This document shows, one piece after another, positions 7,063-15,120 of a stretch of DNA of 16,737 bases. Location of the stretch: the NCBI GenBank assembly GCA_964390115.1, contig CAYMGT010000017.1, positions 1 through 16,737 on the forward strand. Reading direction: 5' to 3'. Position 1 is the stretch's first letter. Each line of letters begins with the position of its first letter. The notes beneath the pieces are model-generated. The model searched no databases. It was not told the origin of the DNA and saw nothing but the letters and a program-made list of their open reading frames with translations. The stretch comes from JAIPJA01 sp964390115. Its GTDB lineage: Bacteria > Patescibacteriota > Patescibacteriia > Patescibacteriales > UBA12465. Made by a program: the position numbers and the translations under genes.

Positions 7063-8340
7063 TTATAACTTTTCAATTTCCCTCAAAGTCTCTTCGGCAC
7101 ATTTTCTCCAAGAAAAGTCTTTAGCTCGTTTAAAGCCTTTCTCTAACAGGTCATGTCTTGATTCATTATTAACCGCAATATTATACATCGCACAGGCTAT
7201 ATCATCTTTGCTATAGGGATTAAAATAAACCACAGAATCGTGACAAATTTCTTTCATCACTTTAATATCACTAACTGCTGTTGGCAGACCACAGGCCAGA
7301 GCTTGAATAACTGGTATGCCAAAGCCCTCATAAAGAGTAGGAAAAATAAAGGCTGAGGCACCATTATGAATATAGGGCAGGTCAGCTTCTTTAACCCAAC
7401 CTAACATTATAACCTTATCTTCTAATCCATACTCATCTATTAAATATTTAATTTCATCATAACCATAACTAGCATCACCAATTAAAATTAATTTATAATC
7501 TATTTCTGGATAAGTTTCCTTTAAAATAGCAAAAGCTTCTACTAAGCGAGCGGTATTTTTTTTCTTTTCTAGGCGACCAACATATAAAAAATATTTTCCT
7601 TTAATACCATATTTTTTTAAAATTTCATTAATTTTTTCTTTATCATTTATCAGTTTATAAGCATCATTATTATAACCATTATAAATAACCTTCAGTTTCT
7701 TATCCTTAGTTCCATATACGTCAATAATTTCTGACTTAGTAAAATTAGAAACTGTAATTATTTTTTTAGCTGCCTGTAAGGCAAAAATTGTTGACCACTT
7801 AAGATAATCTAAATTAGATAAACTATACCTTCCTAAAGTAATAATTTTTACCAAAAATCCACTAATTTTTTTAAAAATAGCTGAGTTTTGTACAAGAGAA
7901 ACCTCCGATTGATAAATATTATCCGTTCTCATAAAAGCAATATCATGAATAGTAGTAATAGTTCTTTTAGGGTGAATAAGAGGAATGGTATGAGCAGGTA
8001 CAAATAGAACATCAGGCCTTCTAAACATCATCTCCAAGGAAAACCTTCCTAAAGTCCATAGATAAGAAAAAGGCCAACGTAAAATCTTGGCTTTAAAATT
8101 ATTATGGGGACTTTTTATAATTTGATAACCATATTTATCAAATTTAGGTTCAACTAAATTATCATCAGCAAAAGTACTTAAAAGATCTGATAGACCCTTA
8201 TTTAAAGGTTTGTCAGAGTAAAGAATATATTGATTTTTACTGTCAATTTGTGCCAATTGCTTTATCAAATAGTATGAATACCATTCAGTTCCAGTTTTAT
8301 GTTCTCTATTGGCTCGACTAGCATCGATACCTATAATCAT
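7063..8340 (-). CDS. Glycosyltransferase family 4 (GT-B fold)
   Basis: A 425-residue retaining glycosyltransferase that probably adds a sugar from a nucleotide donor to a cell-envelope glycan or lipid carrier on the cytoplasmic side. The N-terminal acceptor domain (1-200) contains GIDASR at 4-9 and GTEWYSY at 17-23. The C-terminal donor domain contains YVGRLEKKKN (253-262), ILIGD (285-289), VIMLGW (310-315) and the family signature around PTLYEGFGIPVIQALACGLP (334-353). In this E-x7-E element the first Glu is E338 but the second position is Gln (Q346). It starts four bases after the second mreB and is surely co-transcribed with it. The sugar and acceptor are not predictable; nearby rfbB suggests deoxy-hexose chemistry. 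Confidence 0.88.
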   Translation of the reverse strand: MIIGIDASRANREHKTGTEWYSYYLIKQLAQIDSKNQYILYSDKPLNKGLSDLLSTFADDNLVEPKFDKYGYQIIKSPHNNFKAKILRWPFSYLWTLGRFSLEMMFRRPDVLFVPAHTIPLIHPKRTITTIHDIAFMRTDNIYQSEVSLVQNSAIFKKISGFLVKIITLGRYSLSNLDYLKWSTIFALQAAKKIITVSNFTKSEIIDVYGTKDKKLKVIYNGYNNDAYKLINDKEKINEILKKYGIKGKYFLYVGRLEKKKNTARLVEAFAILKETYPEIDYKLILIGDASYGYDEIKYLIDEYGLEDKVIMLGWVKEADLPYIHNGASAFIFPTLYEGFGIPVIQALACGLPTAVSDIKVMKEICHDSVVYFNPYSKDDIACAMYNIAVNNESRHDLLEKGFKRAKDFSWRKCAEETLREIEKL

Positions 8341-8344
8341 AACT

Positions 8345-9352
8345 TTATTTAGTTGCTAAAATTGATCTTTTATATGAATTTAAATTTTCTAAAGCTATAC
8401 CCGTTCCTTTAGCTACACATAAAGCCGCATCATCAGCTATATAAGAGGGGACACCTGTCGCTCTAGAAAAAAGTTGATCAATATTTCTAAGCAGTGCGCT
8501 TCCACCTGAAAGCACTATACCTTTATCCATTATATCAGCAGCTAGTTCGGGTGGAATTTCATTTAAAACTTTTTTAGATGCACTAACTATTAATTCTAAT
8601 TCATTTTGAATAGCTTCAGTTACATCATCACTGTTTACCATAATAGAGCGTGGCAAACCGGAAACAATATCTCTACCTCTTATCTCCATACTTAATTTTT
8701 CTTGTACAAATAAAGCACTACCAATATTTATTTTAACTTCCTCAGCTGTTCTTTCACCAATAGCTAAGCTATATTTTTTCTTAATAAAATTTAATATTGC
8801 TTGATCAAATTTAGTGCCACCTACTCTTACTGAAGTTGATGAAACTACTCCACCTAAAGAAATTACTGCCATTTCAGCTGTTCCACCACCTATGTCTACA
8901 ATCATATGACCTGTGGCTGAACCAATGGGTATGTCAGCTCCTATAGCCGCCGCTACCGGCTCTTTAATAATATAAGCCGCCTTAGCTCCGGCTGCTATAG
9001 TAGCTTCTATAACCGCTCGTCTTTCAGTAGAAGAAATTCCCGCTGGTACTGCTACCATAACTTCTGGACGAAAAAATCTAACATTACCTAAGGTTTTGTT
9101 TATAAAATATCTTATCATTGCCTCGGTAGTTCTGTAGTCAGCTATAACCCCCTCCCTTAAAGGTTTTACAGCCATAATAGAGTCAGGAGTTCTTCCCAAC
9201 ATATCTTTAGCTTCATTACCGACAGCTAAAATTTTTCTATCGTCCATAGCCACTGCCACCACTGAAGGTTCGTTTATAACAATACCCCTTTTAGGGACAT
9301 AGACTAAAGTATAAGTTGTTCCTAGGTCAATACCTATTCTTTTAGCAAACAT
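8345..9352 (-). CDS. mreB: MreB/MreB-like actin, second copy
   Basis: A bacterial actin of 335 residues, polymerising on ATP under the membrane to organise cell-wall synthesis. Nucleotide-binding elements are GIDLGTT (7-13), DIGGGTAE (153-160) and a C-terminal LSGGSALLRN segment. E110 in STERRA matches the position of the catalytic Glu in Thermotoga MreB. Length and motifs are full-family. Unlike the copy at 14065-15102, it lacks the hydrophobic N-terminal extension that acts as an amphipathic membrane helix, and begins MFAKRIGIDLG directly. The hydrophobic pair FF at 93-94 could provide a membrane loop. It is embedded between a receiver protein and a glycosyltransferase rather than with mreC and mreD. 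It may be a specialised paralog. Confidence 0.93.
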   Translation of the reverse strand: MFAKRIGIDLGTTYTLVYVPKRGIVINEPSVVAVAMDDRKILAVGNEAKDMLGRTPDSIMAVKPLREGVIADYRTTEAMIRYFINKTLGNVRFFRPEVMVAVPAGISSTERRAVIEATIAAGAKAAYIIKEPVAAAIGADIPIGSATGHMIVDIGGGTAEMAVISLGGVVSSTSVRVGGTKFDQAILNFIKKKYSLAIGERTAEEVKINIGSALFVQEKLSMEIRGRDIVSGLPRSIMVNSDDVTEAIQNELELIVSASKKVLNEIPPELAADIMDKGIVLSGGSALLRNIDQLFSRATGVPSYIADDAALCVAKGTGIALENLNSYKRSILATK

Positions 9353-9373
9353 AAATATTAAGCTTAATAATAT

Positions 9374-9403
9374 ATATTAGCTTTATTTTAGTATAAAAGT
9401 CAA
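9374..9403 (-). promoter_or_regulatory. Predicted promoter of the second mreB
   Basis: On the minus strand TTGACT (9403-9398) and TAATAT (9379-9374) are 18 bases apart. The -35 box begins three bases after the stop of the receiver-protein gene, and transcription would start about 15 bases before the mreB ATG. It would allow mreB, the glycosyltransferase and the serpin to be expressed separately from the sugar genes. Confidence 0.5.
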
Positions 9404-9405
9404 GC

Positions 9406-9810
9406 TTACTCCATTTCGCTCATTTTCTCCTTATTACCAATAATTCTAATAACTTTTTCCGCAAACTCATTAACATCAAATTCACTTTTTACAAAATAAT
9501 AATTAATTCCCAATTCCTCACTCCTAGCTTTTCCGTCTGCCTCACTAAGATCGGTAAAGATAAAAATCGGAGTATCAGCAATTTTTTCATCTGATCTTAT
9601 TTCCTTAATTAAATCAAAACCATTGTGTTTAGGTAAGATAACGTCTAAAACAATGTAGTCAAATTTACCTCTTTTAATAAAATTGAGCACTTCTTCTCTT
9701 TCTTCTTCCCCCATAGAAGTTTCTACTTCATAACCTTCTGAGCTAAAACGAGACTGAAGACCATATAGAAGATTAGCGTCATCTTCAATGATAAAAATTC
9801 TTTCTGACAT
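9406..9810 (-). CDS. Stand-alone response-regulator receiver domain
   Basis: A single CheY-like domain of 134 residues. It shows the acidic pocket E9/D10/D11, the phospho-acceptor D56 (YIVLDVILP), the switch T86 (FIFTD) and K108 (YFVKS). There is no DNA-binding or enzymatic output domain, so it should act by protein contact after phosphorylation by a histidine kinase not present in the window. It ends 53 bases before the second mreB, suggesting but not proving a role in shape, polarity or motility. The C-terminus (NKEKMSEME) is a short charged tail. The family assignment is firm; the partner is unknown. Confidence 0.9.
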   Translation of the reverse strand: MSERIFIIEDDANLLYGLQSRFSSEGYEVETSMGEEEREEVLNFIKRGKFDYIVLDVILPKHNGFDLIKEIRSDEKIADTPIFIFTDLSEADGKARSEELGINYYFVKSEFDVNEFAEKVIRIIGNKEKMSEME

Positions 9811-9832
9811 AAAATTTAAATTATTTTTTTAG

Positions 9833-10798
9833 TTATATTTTTAATTTTTCCCACCAAGACCTATTCTCTTTATACCAATTAATCGTATCTAATAAAGCAT
9901 CGATAAAACTAATTTTGGCTTGCCAAAATAATTCCTTGCTAGCTTTCTCACAGGAAATAGCATAGCGGAAATCATGACCTAATCTGTCATCAACATATTC
10001 AATATAATCCTCTGATTTATTCATTAAAGTTAATATGTTTTTAGTAAGCTCTAAATTATTTTTTTCAGAATTACCTCCTAAACAATAGGTTTCTCCTAGC
10101 TTACCTTTATTTAAAACTGCCTCTATACCTTTTACATGATCACTAACATGTAACCAGTCACGAATATTTAAACCTTGTCCATAAACTGGAACTTTTTTAT
10201 TCAAAAGTAAGTTGCTAATGAATCTGGGTATTAATTTTTCGGGATGCTGATAAGGTCCAAAATTATTAGAACAATTAGAAATAGTTATAGGGAGTCCATG
10301 AGTGTGAAAATAGGACCTAACCAAATGATCCGAACCTGCCTTAGAAGCACTGTAGGGGCTTCTGGGGTCGTAAGGACTGGTTTCAGAAAATGGATTATCT
10401 TCTAAACTTAAGCTACCAAAAACCTCATCAGTGGAGACATGATGGAACCTGCTTACTTTATGTCTCAAGCATGCATCTAAAAGTGATCGAGTTCCCTCAA
10501 CATTAGTTTTTACAAAATCAAAACTATTTAAAATTGACCTATCTACATGACTCTCAGCCGCTAAGTGGACAACTGTATCTACAGAAGGTATTAATTTATC
10601 TAAAAGTTTCTCATCGCAAATATCACCTTGAACAAAACTATAGTTAGAACTATTCTCAATTTCTTTAAGATTATCTAAATTACCAGCATAGGTTAATTTA
10701 TCTAAGTTAATAATTATATCTTCTGGATATTTTTTAAGCCAATAACGAATAAAGTTTGAACCAATAAACCCTGCCCCACCTGTAATAAGTAGTTTCAT
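9833..10798 (-). CDS. rfbB: dTDP-glucose 4,6-dehydratase
   Basis: Converts dTDP-glucose to dTDP-4-keto-6-deoxyglucose using bound NAD+, the entry step to rhamnose and other deoxy-sugars. At 321 residues it is slightly shorter than the usual 330-360. It has GGAGFIGS at 7-14, DKLTYAGN at 33-40, HLAAESHVDRS at 78-88, the catalytic T123-D124-E125 in STDEVFG, and Y149/K153 in PYSASKAG. SNNFGPYQ..EKLIPRF and RDWLHVSDH are RmlB-specific. The rfbC-like cupin lies two genes upstream, but rfbA and rfbD are absent, so dTDP-glucose must come from an enzyme coded elsewhere. It starts one base after the HIT gene stop. Confidence 0.95.
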   Translation of the reverse strand: MKLLITGGAGFIGSNFIRYWLKKYPEDIIINLDKLTYAGNLDNLKEIENSSNYSFVQGDICDEKLLDKLIPSVDTVVHLAAESHVDRSILNSFDFVKTNVEGTRSLLDACLRHKVSRFHHVSTDEVFGSLSLEDNPFSETSPYDPRSPYSASKAGSDHLVRSYFHTHGLPITISNCSNNFGPYQHPEKLIPRFISNLLLNKKVPVYGQGLNIRDWLHVSDHVKGIEAVLNKGKLGETYCLGGNSEKNNLELTKNILTLMNKSEDYIEYVDDRLGHDFRYAISCEKASKELFWQAKISFIDALLDTINWYKENRSWWEKLKI

Positions 10799-10799
10799 A

Positions 10800-11204
10800 T
10801 TAATCTATTTTTAACTTATTTTGTATTATCTTTAAATTATCATCACTAGCCTCTTGAGAAAGGAAATACTCCAAGCCATCATCTGCTCGTCGTGGAATTA
10901 AATGAAAATGAAGATGAGAAATTATTTGTCCAGCCTCTTTACCATTATTTAAAACTACATTATAGGCTAAAACATTTAGTCTGTCTTTAACAAGCAATCC
11001 CATTTTCTTTATTACTAACATCAACTCATTAAGTAAAACTTCATCTATTTCTTCTAAATTAACATAATGTTTTTTAGGAACAATAAGTAAATGTCCAAAA
11101 GATGCAGGAAATTTATCTAAAAAAACTATAACTAAATCATTTTCATAAATACGATAACTAGAAATTTCATTCTTAATAATTTTACAAAAAATACAATTTA
11201 ACAT
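10800..11204 (-). CDS. HIT-family nucleotide hydrolase/transferase (HINT-like)
   Basis: A 134-residue histidine-triad protein, predicted to hydrolyse nucleoside phosphoramidates or related AMP-linked compounds. The triad H97-L-H99-F-H101 (SHLHFHLIP) has H99 as the likely nucleophile. C4 and C7 (CIFC), with H46 (KKHY) and H97, match the zinc site of many bacterial HIT proteins. NNGKEAGQ (86-93) is the substrate loop. It is full length. HIT proteins of this type are widespread housekeeping enzymes, and its place among sugar genes probably reflects operon packing rather than a pathway role. Confidence 0.92.
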   Translation of the reverse strand: MLNCIFCKIIKNEISSYRIYENDLVIVFLDKFPASFGHLLIVPKKHYVNLEEIDEVLLNELMLVIKKMGLLVKDRLNVLAYNVVLNNGKEAGQIISHLHFHLIPRRADDGLEYFLSQEASDDNLKIIQNKLKID

Positions 11205-11220
11205 ACCTTTTTAATTATAA

Positions 11221-11673
11221 TTACTCTATCAAATAAGGAGAATTAGAATCCTTTTCCCAACGAATTTCATCCACCTCTTCTTTTTTACCCTCTCCTCTGT
11301 AGAGTTTATCTGGTAAATTAATACTCAAGGCCGCTTCACTAGAGACACACTTATAGCCATGAACCACACCTGGGGGAACTACTACTAAAATAGGATTATT
11401 TATTCCTGCCTTAATTTTTTCAAAATTTTTAAAGGTTTTGGAATTTTCTCTTCTATCCCATAGGTAAAGATCAAATTCACCCGGTCCAACAAATATAAAA
11501 CAATCAGCTTGATAGCGGTGTTCATGTGGCCCCCTAATTACACCTGGTAAGGTTAAACTAAGATAAGACATCTTCGGCTTATAATCTAGCTCGTCTTGTC
11601 GCCAAATTTCCATTAAATATCCTCTTTCATCAGAATATTTTTTAAGTGGCTTAACTATTAATCCTTCAATCAT
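11221..11673 (-). CDS. RmlC-like cupin, dTDP-4-keto-sugar epimerase or isomerase family
   Basis: A small 150-residue cupin related to dTDP-4-dehydrorhamnose 3,5-epimerase (RfbC, usually about 180). GVIRGPH (44-50) supplies the catalytic histidine H50, WDRR (72-75) is the conserved second element, and PPGVVHGY (100-107) carries H105, as in RmlC. The Tyr that acts as general acid in RmlC appears to be Ile or Asn around 119-120 (SINLPDKLY). RGPHEH (48-53) also recalls the RGFHAH of the 3,4-ketoisomerases FdtA and QdtA. It probably acts on the 4-keto product of RfbB, but as a 3-epimerase, an isomerase or another variant. Its ATG overlaps the stop of the PfkB kinase gene by four bases, implying translational coupling. 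Confidence 0.78.
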   Translation of the reverse strand: MIEGLIVKPLKKYSDERGYLMEIWRQDELDYKPKMSYLSLTLPGVIRGPHEHRYQADCFIFVGPGEFDLYLWDRRENSKTFKNFEKIKAGINNPILVVVPPGVVHGYKCVSSEAALSINLPDKLYRGEGKKEEVDEIRWEKDSNSPYLIE

Positions 11674-12650
11674 ATATTTTTTTTCTTTAAGAGACCATTT
11701 TGTGATCCAGATTTTGAGATAACTGAACTAGCGTTTCTAGCTGCTAAATATAGAGCCTTAGAAATATCATAGTTATATATCTCTAAACCTGAAACAAAAG
11801 CAGAGTTAAAAGCATCCCCCACTCCTGTGGTATCTGCCATTTTCTTTTCTTTAATGATGGTTTGCTTATAGATTTTATGACCATTATAAGCCTTGGCGCC
11901 ACGACGACCATCGGTAATCACTACTATTTCTGGGCCTAGGTTATAAACAATCTTTAATAAATTATTTATATTATTTAAAAACTTTTTGTCTTTGCTCTTC
12001 CCTTCTTTAGAACTTAAAACTAATTCAACAGCTTCATCCTTATTTAAACATAAAACCGTAGTCTTCTTAAAAAATCTTTTTAATTTTTCTGATCCCGCTT
12101 GCAATTGTTTAGAACCTGGATTCCAGGCAACTTTAGAGGCAGAAAAAATAGCCTGTTCTAAAACAGCTAACCACTTCCCTGACAAAGAAGTGATATATAG
12201 CCAATCACTTTGAGAAATAATTTTTTTATCTAAATCAGATAAACTCAGCTTATCTTTAGCCCCCCTATAGACAAAAGCCACATGTTCTTTTTTTGGTCCA
12301 ATAACAACTAAAGAAAAAGGACTAATTCTTTGCTTAATTATTTTAATTTGATCTGCATTTACAGAATGTTTTTTAAAATTTTCTATTATCCTTTTAGATC
12401 TTTCGTCATTACCCAGTGTTCCTATAAAGCTAACGGTAAAACCTAGATTAGAAAAATTAACTGCAGCATTGGCAGCTCCACCTCCAAAGGTAGTTTCAGT
12501 ATTTTCAATACCAATTTTAGCCCCATATTCAAAAGCTAAGAGCTTCTGTCGCAATATATCTTTAGGATTATCTAATACCATAGCCTCCTGCGGATAAATA
12601 TTTATATCCTCAGTTGCCCCGCCTAAAGTTACGATTTTCTTTTTTTTCAT
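11670..12650 (-). CDS. PfkB-family carbohydrate or nucleoside kinase
   Basis: A ribokinase-fold sugar kinase of 326 residues. GGGAANAAVNFSNLG (56-70) is the PfkB substrate-binding signature, NPGS at 177-180 and LNKDEA at 202-207 are family positions, and DTTGVGDAFNSAFVSG (273-288) is signature 2, with D279 the catalytic base and the GVGD anion hole. It transfers phosphate from ATP to a sugar hydroxyl; the substrate cannot be told from sequence. A lid segment of about 30 residues is present (20-50). Overlap with the downstream cupin gene suggests the two products act in one pathway, perhaps activating a salvaged sugar for nucleotide-sugar synthesis. It begins a block with its own promoter-like site after mreD. 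Confidence 0.88.
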   Translation of the reverse strand: MKKKKIVTLGGATEDINIYPQEAMVLDNPKDILRQKLLAFEYGAKIGIENTETTFGGGAANAAVNFSNLGFTVSFIGTLGNDERSKRIIENFKKHSVNADQIKIIKQRISPFSLVVIGPKKEHVAFVYRGAKDKLSLSDLDKKIISQSDWLYITSLSGKWLAVLEQAIFSASKVAWNPGSKQLQAGSEKLKRFFKKTTVLCLNKDEAVELVLSSKEGKSKDKKFLNNINNLLKIVYNLGPEIVVITDGRRGAKAYNGHKIYKQTIIKEKKMADTTGVGDAFNSAFVSGLEIYNYDISKALYLAARNASSVISKSGSQNGLLKKKNI

Positions 12651-12685
12651 AAATAAATTTTACGAGTAAATTACCTACTAAGTAC

Positions 12686-12713
12686 ATTCTAACATAAATT
12701 AAGTTTGTTCCAA
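12686..12713 (-). promoter_or_regulatory. Predicted promoter of the sugar-gene block
   Basis: On the minus strand TTGGAA (12713-12708), within the last codons of mreD, and TAGAAT (12691-12686) with an extended TGT are spaced by 16 bases. Transcription would begin about 30 bases before the PfkB start codon. No terminator is visible between mreD and this gene, so readthrough from proS-mre is also possible. Confidence 0.45.
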
Positions 12714-13235
12714 AAAATTAGACCGTAAATTTTTACTTTTAGAGCTTATAACATAGAAAAAAATTATTGATAATATCAAGCCAAATAGAACTTGGTAAAA
12801 AAAATCTTGCCAAAAGCTTAGTTTAAATAGAAAAAAATTATTATCTAGAGAAAATAGATATAGAAAAAAATCTATAAGATTAAAAATTAAATTGAAAAAA
12901 ACAATAAAGAGTAAACTCAAAATTATTACTGAATAAAAGGAACGGTTAGTTAAAAAATTGGTTTGTATAAATTTTAATATAAAGAAACTAATTAACAAGC
13001 TCATTAAAAAAAGTCCAAATTGATAGAAAAAAAAGCTATCTAACAAAAAACCAGAAAATACTAAAATAATTAGCACATAACTACCTTTATTGAAGATAAG
13101 GAAAAAACTTAAAACAACTAAAAAAACTGGTAAGTTATAAAAAGGATAACTAAGACTAGATATAAAAGAAACTTGAAATATTATTAAAAAAAACCAAAAA
13201 AATATTTGCGCAATTATCTTTAAAAATTTTTTCAT
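12699..13235 (-). CDS. mreD: Rod shape-determining protein MreD
   Basis: A 178-residue, extremely Phe/Leu/Ile-rich integral membrane protein with about five predicted helices (roughly 6-28, 33-50, 52-72, 74-92, 98-122 and a last one at 145-165). It is identified by size, topology and position right after mreC, since MreD sequences are poorly conserved. LLDSFFF around 64-70 is at the place of the conserved LxD motif of MreD. It would link MreC to the elongasome. It starts three bases after the mreC stop. Confidence 0.85.
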   Translation of the reverse strand: MKKFLKIIAQIFFWFFLIIFQVSFISSLSYPFYNLPVFLVVLSFFLIFNKGSYVLIILVFSGFLLDSFFFYQFGLFLMSLLISFFILKFIQTNFLTNRSFYSVIILSLLFIVFFNLIFNLIDFFLYLFSLDNNFFLFKLSFWQDFFYQVLFGLILSIIFFYVISSKSKNLRSNFLEQT

Positions 13236-13237
13236 AA

Positions 13238-14050
13238 CTATGGTTTAATCACTAAAACTAGCCTCAACTCATCAGCGTTATACAATGGTTCTAACACTGC
13301 TTTTTGCCAAATTTCATTATTCTGCTTATCTACTCTAGAGACAACTCCAATTAAAAGTCCTGCCGGTATATTATTTTCCAAACCTGAACTTATAATCAAA
13401 TCTCCTTCTTTTATCTCTTGATTTTGCGGGATAAGATCCATGGAAATTGTTAGACCTAAATTACCAGAAACAATCCCTGAAGTTTCATCATTATTTATAA
13501 TACCAGCAGCCAATTTACAATCACTATTTATAGTCAAGCAAGCTTGAGAACTTTCCTTAGAAACATTAATTATTTTTCCTACCACCACGCCCTCTCTGTT
13601 TATAACCGCCATGCCCACTTCCAAGCCATCTCTTATTCCTTTATTTAAATAGAGGTTAAATTCATTTTTTCCCGCAACTAAAAAATTATCTTTAGAAGTT
13701 ATTTCTGCCATTATATGACTATAGTCATGCTCCACATTAAAATCTAAATAATCTTGTAATTCTCTATTTTCCTTATAGACTTGTTCACATTTAGCTTGTT
13801 CGGCTAAAACTTGATAATACTTAAGTTTCATCTCTTCCAATTCTTTTTCTAATGTCTTTTTTTCCGGTGAAGGCTTAAAACCCTGATTAACCTTTAAGCT
13901 TAATGTATGAAAAAAACCACCTAAATTATTAAAGGGTTTAATAATTAAATTCTCTAAGGGAGATAAAAAACCCAATATATGTAAAAAAATCAGCAGCAAA
14001 ATTGCTACTGCGATAATTACATTTTTTTTACTAAAAAGACTTTTTTTCAT
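13238..14050 (-). CDS. mreC: Rod shape-determining protein MreC
   Basis: A bitopic periplasmic or extracytoplasmic scaffold of the elongasome, 270 residues. There is a short basic N-terminus, one membrane helix (about 10-30), a coiled coil (about 62-102) used for dimerisation, and a C-terminal double beta-barrel (110-270) with the family pattern INREGVVVGKI (149-159), LTINSDCKLAAGI (172-184) and EGDLIISSGLENNIPAGLLIGVV (about 215-237). Length is normal. It lies 14 bases after mreB and overlaps nothing. The order mreB-mreC-mreD is classical. Confidence 0.95.
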   Translation of the reverse strand: MKKSLFSKKNVIIAVAILLLIFLHILGFLSPLENLIIKPFNNLGGFFHTLSLKVNQGFKPSPEKKTLEKELEEMKLKYYQVLAEQAKCEQVYKENRELQDYLDFNVEHDYSHIMAEITSKDNFLVAGKNEFNLYLNKGIRDGLEVGMAVINREGVVVGKIINVSKESSQACLTINSDCKLAAGIINNDETSGIVSGNLGLTISMDLIPQNQEIKEGDLIISSGLENNIPAGLLIGVVSRVDKQNNEIWQKAVLEPLYNADELRLVLVIKP

Positions 14051-14064
14051 AAAAAGTTAAATCT

Positions 14065-15102
14065 CTAGATATTATTAGGTGAAACTATTTTTTCTAAAAG
14101 CTCAGGATTATCAAGTAAGGCTCCCGCCCCTCTAGCCACACAAGACAAAGGGTCTTCAACTATTTTAACAGGAATTTTAGTAGATTGAGAAATAGCTTTA
14201 TCCAAGCCTCTAAGTAACGACCCTCCTCCAGCTAAAAATATACCTCTTTCATAAATATCTGAAACTAGCTCTGGTGGTGTTATTTCTAAAGTAATTTTTA
14301 TATTATCAATTATTTTATTAATAGTTTTAATTATCGCCTCTCTAATTTGTTCATCACCAACTCTAACTGCTCTAGGTAAGCCATTCAAAAGATCTCTACC
14401 CCTGACTTCCATTTCTCTAGGTTCTTTTAAAGGCAAGGCGCTGCCAATGGTTATTTTAATATTTTCGGCTAATTGCTCTCCTATGAGTAAATTAAATTCT
14501 TCCCTAATATAATCAATAATATTACGGTCAAACTCATTTCCAGCTAAACGTAAAGACTTCCAAGTAACAACACCTCCTAAAGATATAACGGCTATTTCAG
14601 TAGTTCCCCCGCCCACATCAACCATCATGGTAGCAGTTGCTTCAGTAACTGGTAATCCTGCTCCTATAGCCGCTGCCATAGCTTCGTCTATTAAATAAAC
14701 TTTTCTAGCTCCAGCTGATCTAGCTGCATCTTCCACGGCTTTTTTTTCTACTTCAGTTAAATCAAGTGGCACTCCAATTACTACACGAGGTCTAGAAATT
14801 AGCGTAAAATTTTCTTTATGAACCTTATTAATAAAATACTTTATCATCTTTTCAGCAATCTCAAAATCAGAAATAACCCCATCTACTAGAGGTCTAACTG
14901 CATCAATATGCCCTGGGGTTTTACCTAACATCTTTTTAGCTGCTAAGCCAACCTCTAGAATCTCTGCTGTACGATTATTTATCGCCACAACTGAGGGCTC
15001 GTTTATAACCGTCCCTTTATCTTTTAAATATATCAAGGTATTTTTTGTACCTAAATCAATACCTAAATCGTTACTTAATTTTCCTAAAAGCTTAGAAAAC
15101 AT
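14065..15102 (-). CDS. mreB: Rod shape-determining actin MreB (operon copy)
   Basis: The canonical MreB of the cluster, 345 residues. An N-terminal amphipathic stretch (MFSKLLGKLSNDLG) can bind the membrane. GIDLGTK (14-20) and DVGGGTTE (162-169) bind ATP phosphates, E119 (LTEVEKK) is the presumed catalytic Glu, LIDEAMAAAIGAG (137-149) is a family signature and LAGGGSLLRG closes the nucleotide site. It forms antiparallel membrane filaments that direct the elongasome with MreC and MreD. It lies 18 bases after proS, so the two are probably co-transcribed. It differs from the second MreB in its N-terminus and in many surface positions. Confidence 0.96.
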   Translation of the reverse strand: MFSKLLGKLSNDLGIDLGTKNTLIYLKDKGTVINEPSVVAINNRTAEILEVGLAAKKMLGKTPGHIDAVRPLVDGVISDFEIAEKMIKYFINKVHKENFTLISRPRVVIGVPLDLTEVEKKAVEDAARSAGARKVYLIDEAMAAAIGAGLPVTEATATMMVDVGGGTTEIAVISLGGVVTWKSLRLAGNEFDRNIIDYIREEFNLLIGEQLAENIKITIGSALPLKEPREMEVRGRDLLNGLPRAVRVGDEQIREAIIKTINKIIDNIKITLEITPPELVSDIYERGIFLAGGGSLLRGLDKAISQSTKIPVKIVEDPLSCVARGAGALLDNPELLEKIVSPNNI

Positions 15103-15120
15103 ATTTTTAAAACTATTGTA

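Noticed and set aside
7028..7216. 62-residue plus-strand frame across the serpin and glycosyltransferase junction
   Set aside because: It overlaps two well-supported minus-strand genes and shows no domain, so it is a shadow.
11986..12213. 75-residue plus-strand frame
   Set aside because: It is antisense to the PfkB kinase, whose conserved motifs occupy this region.
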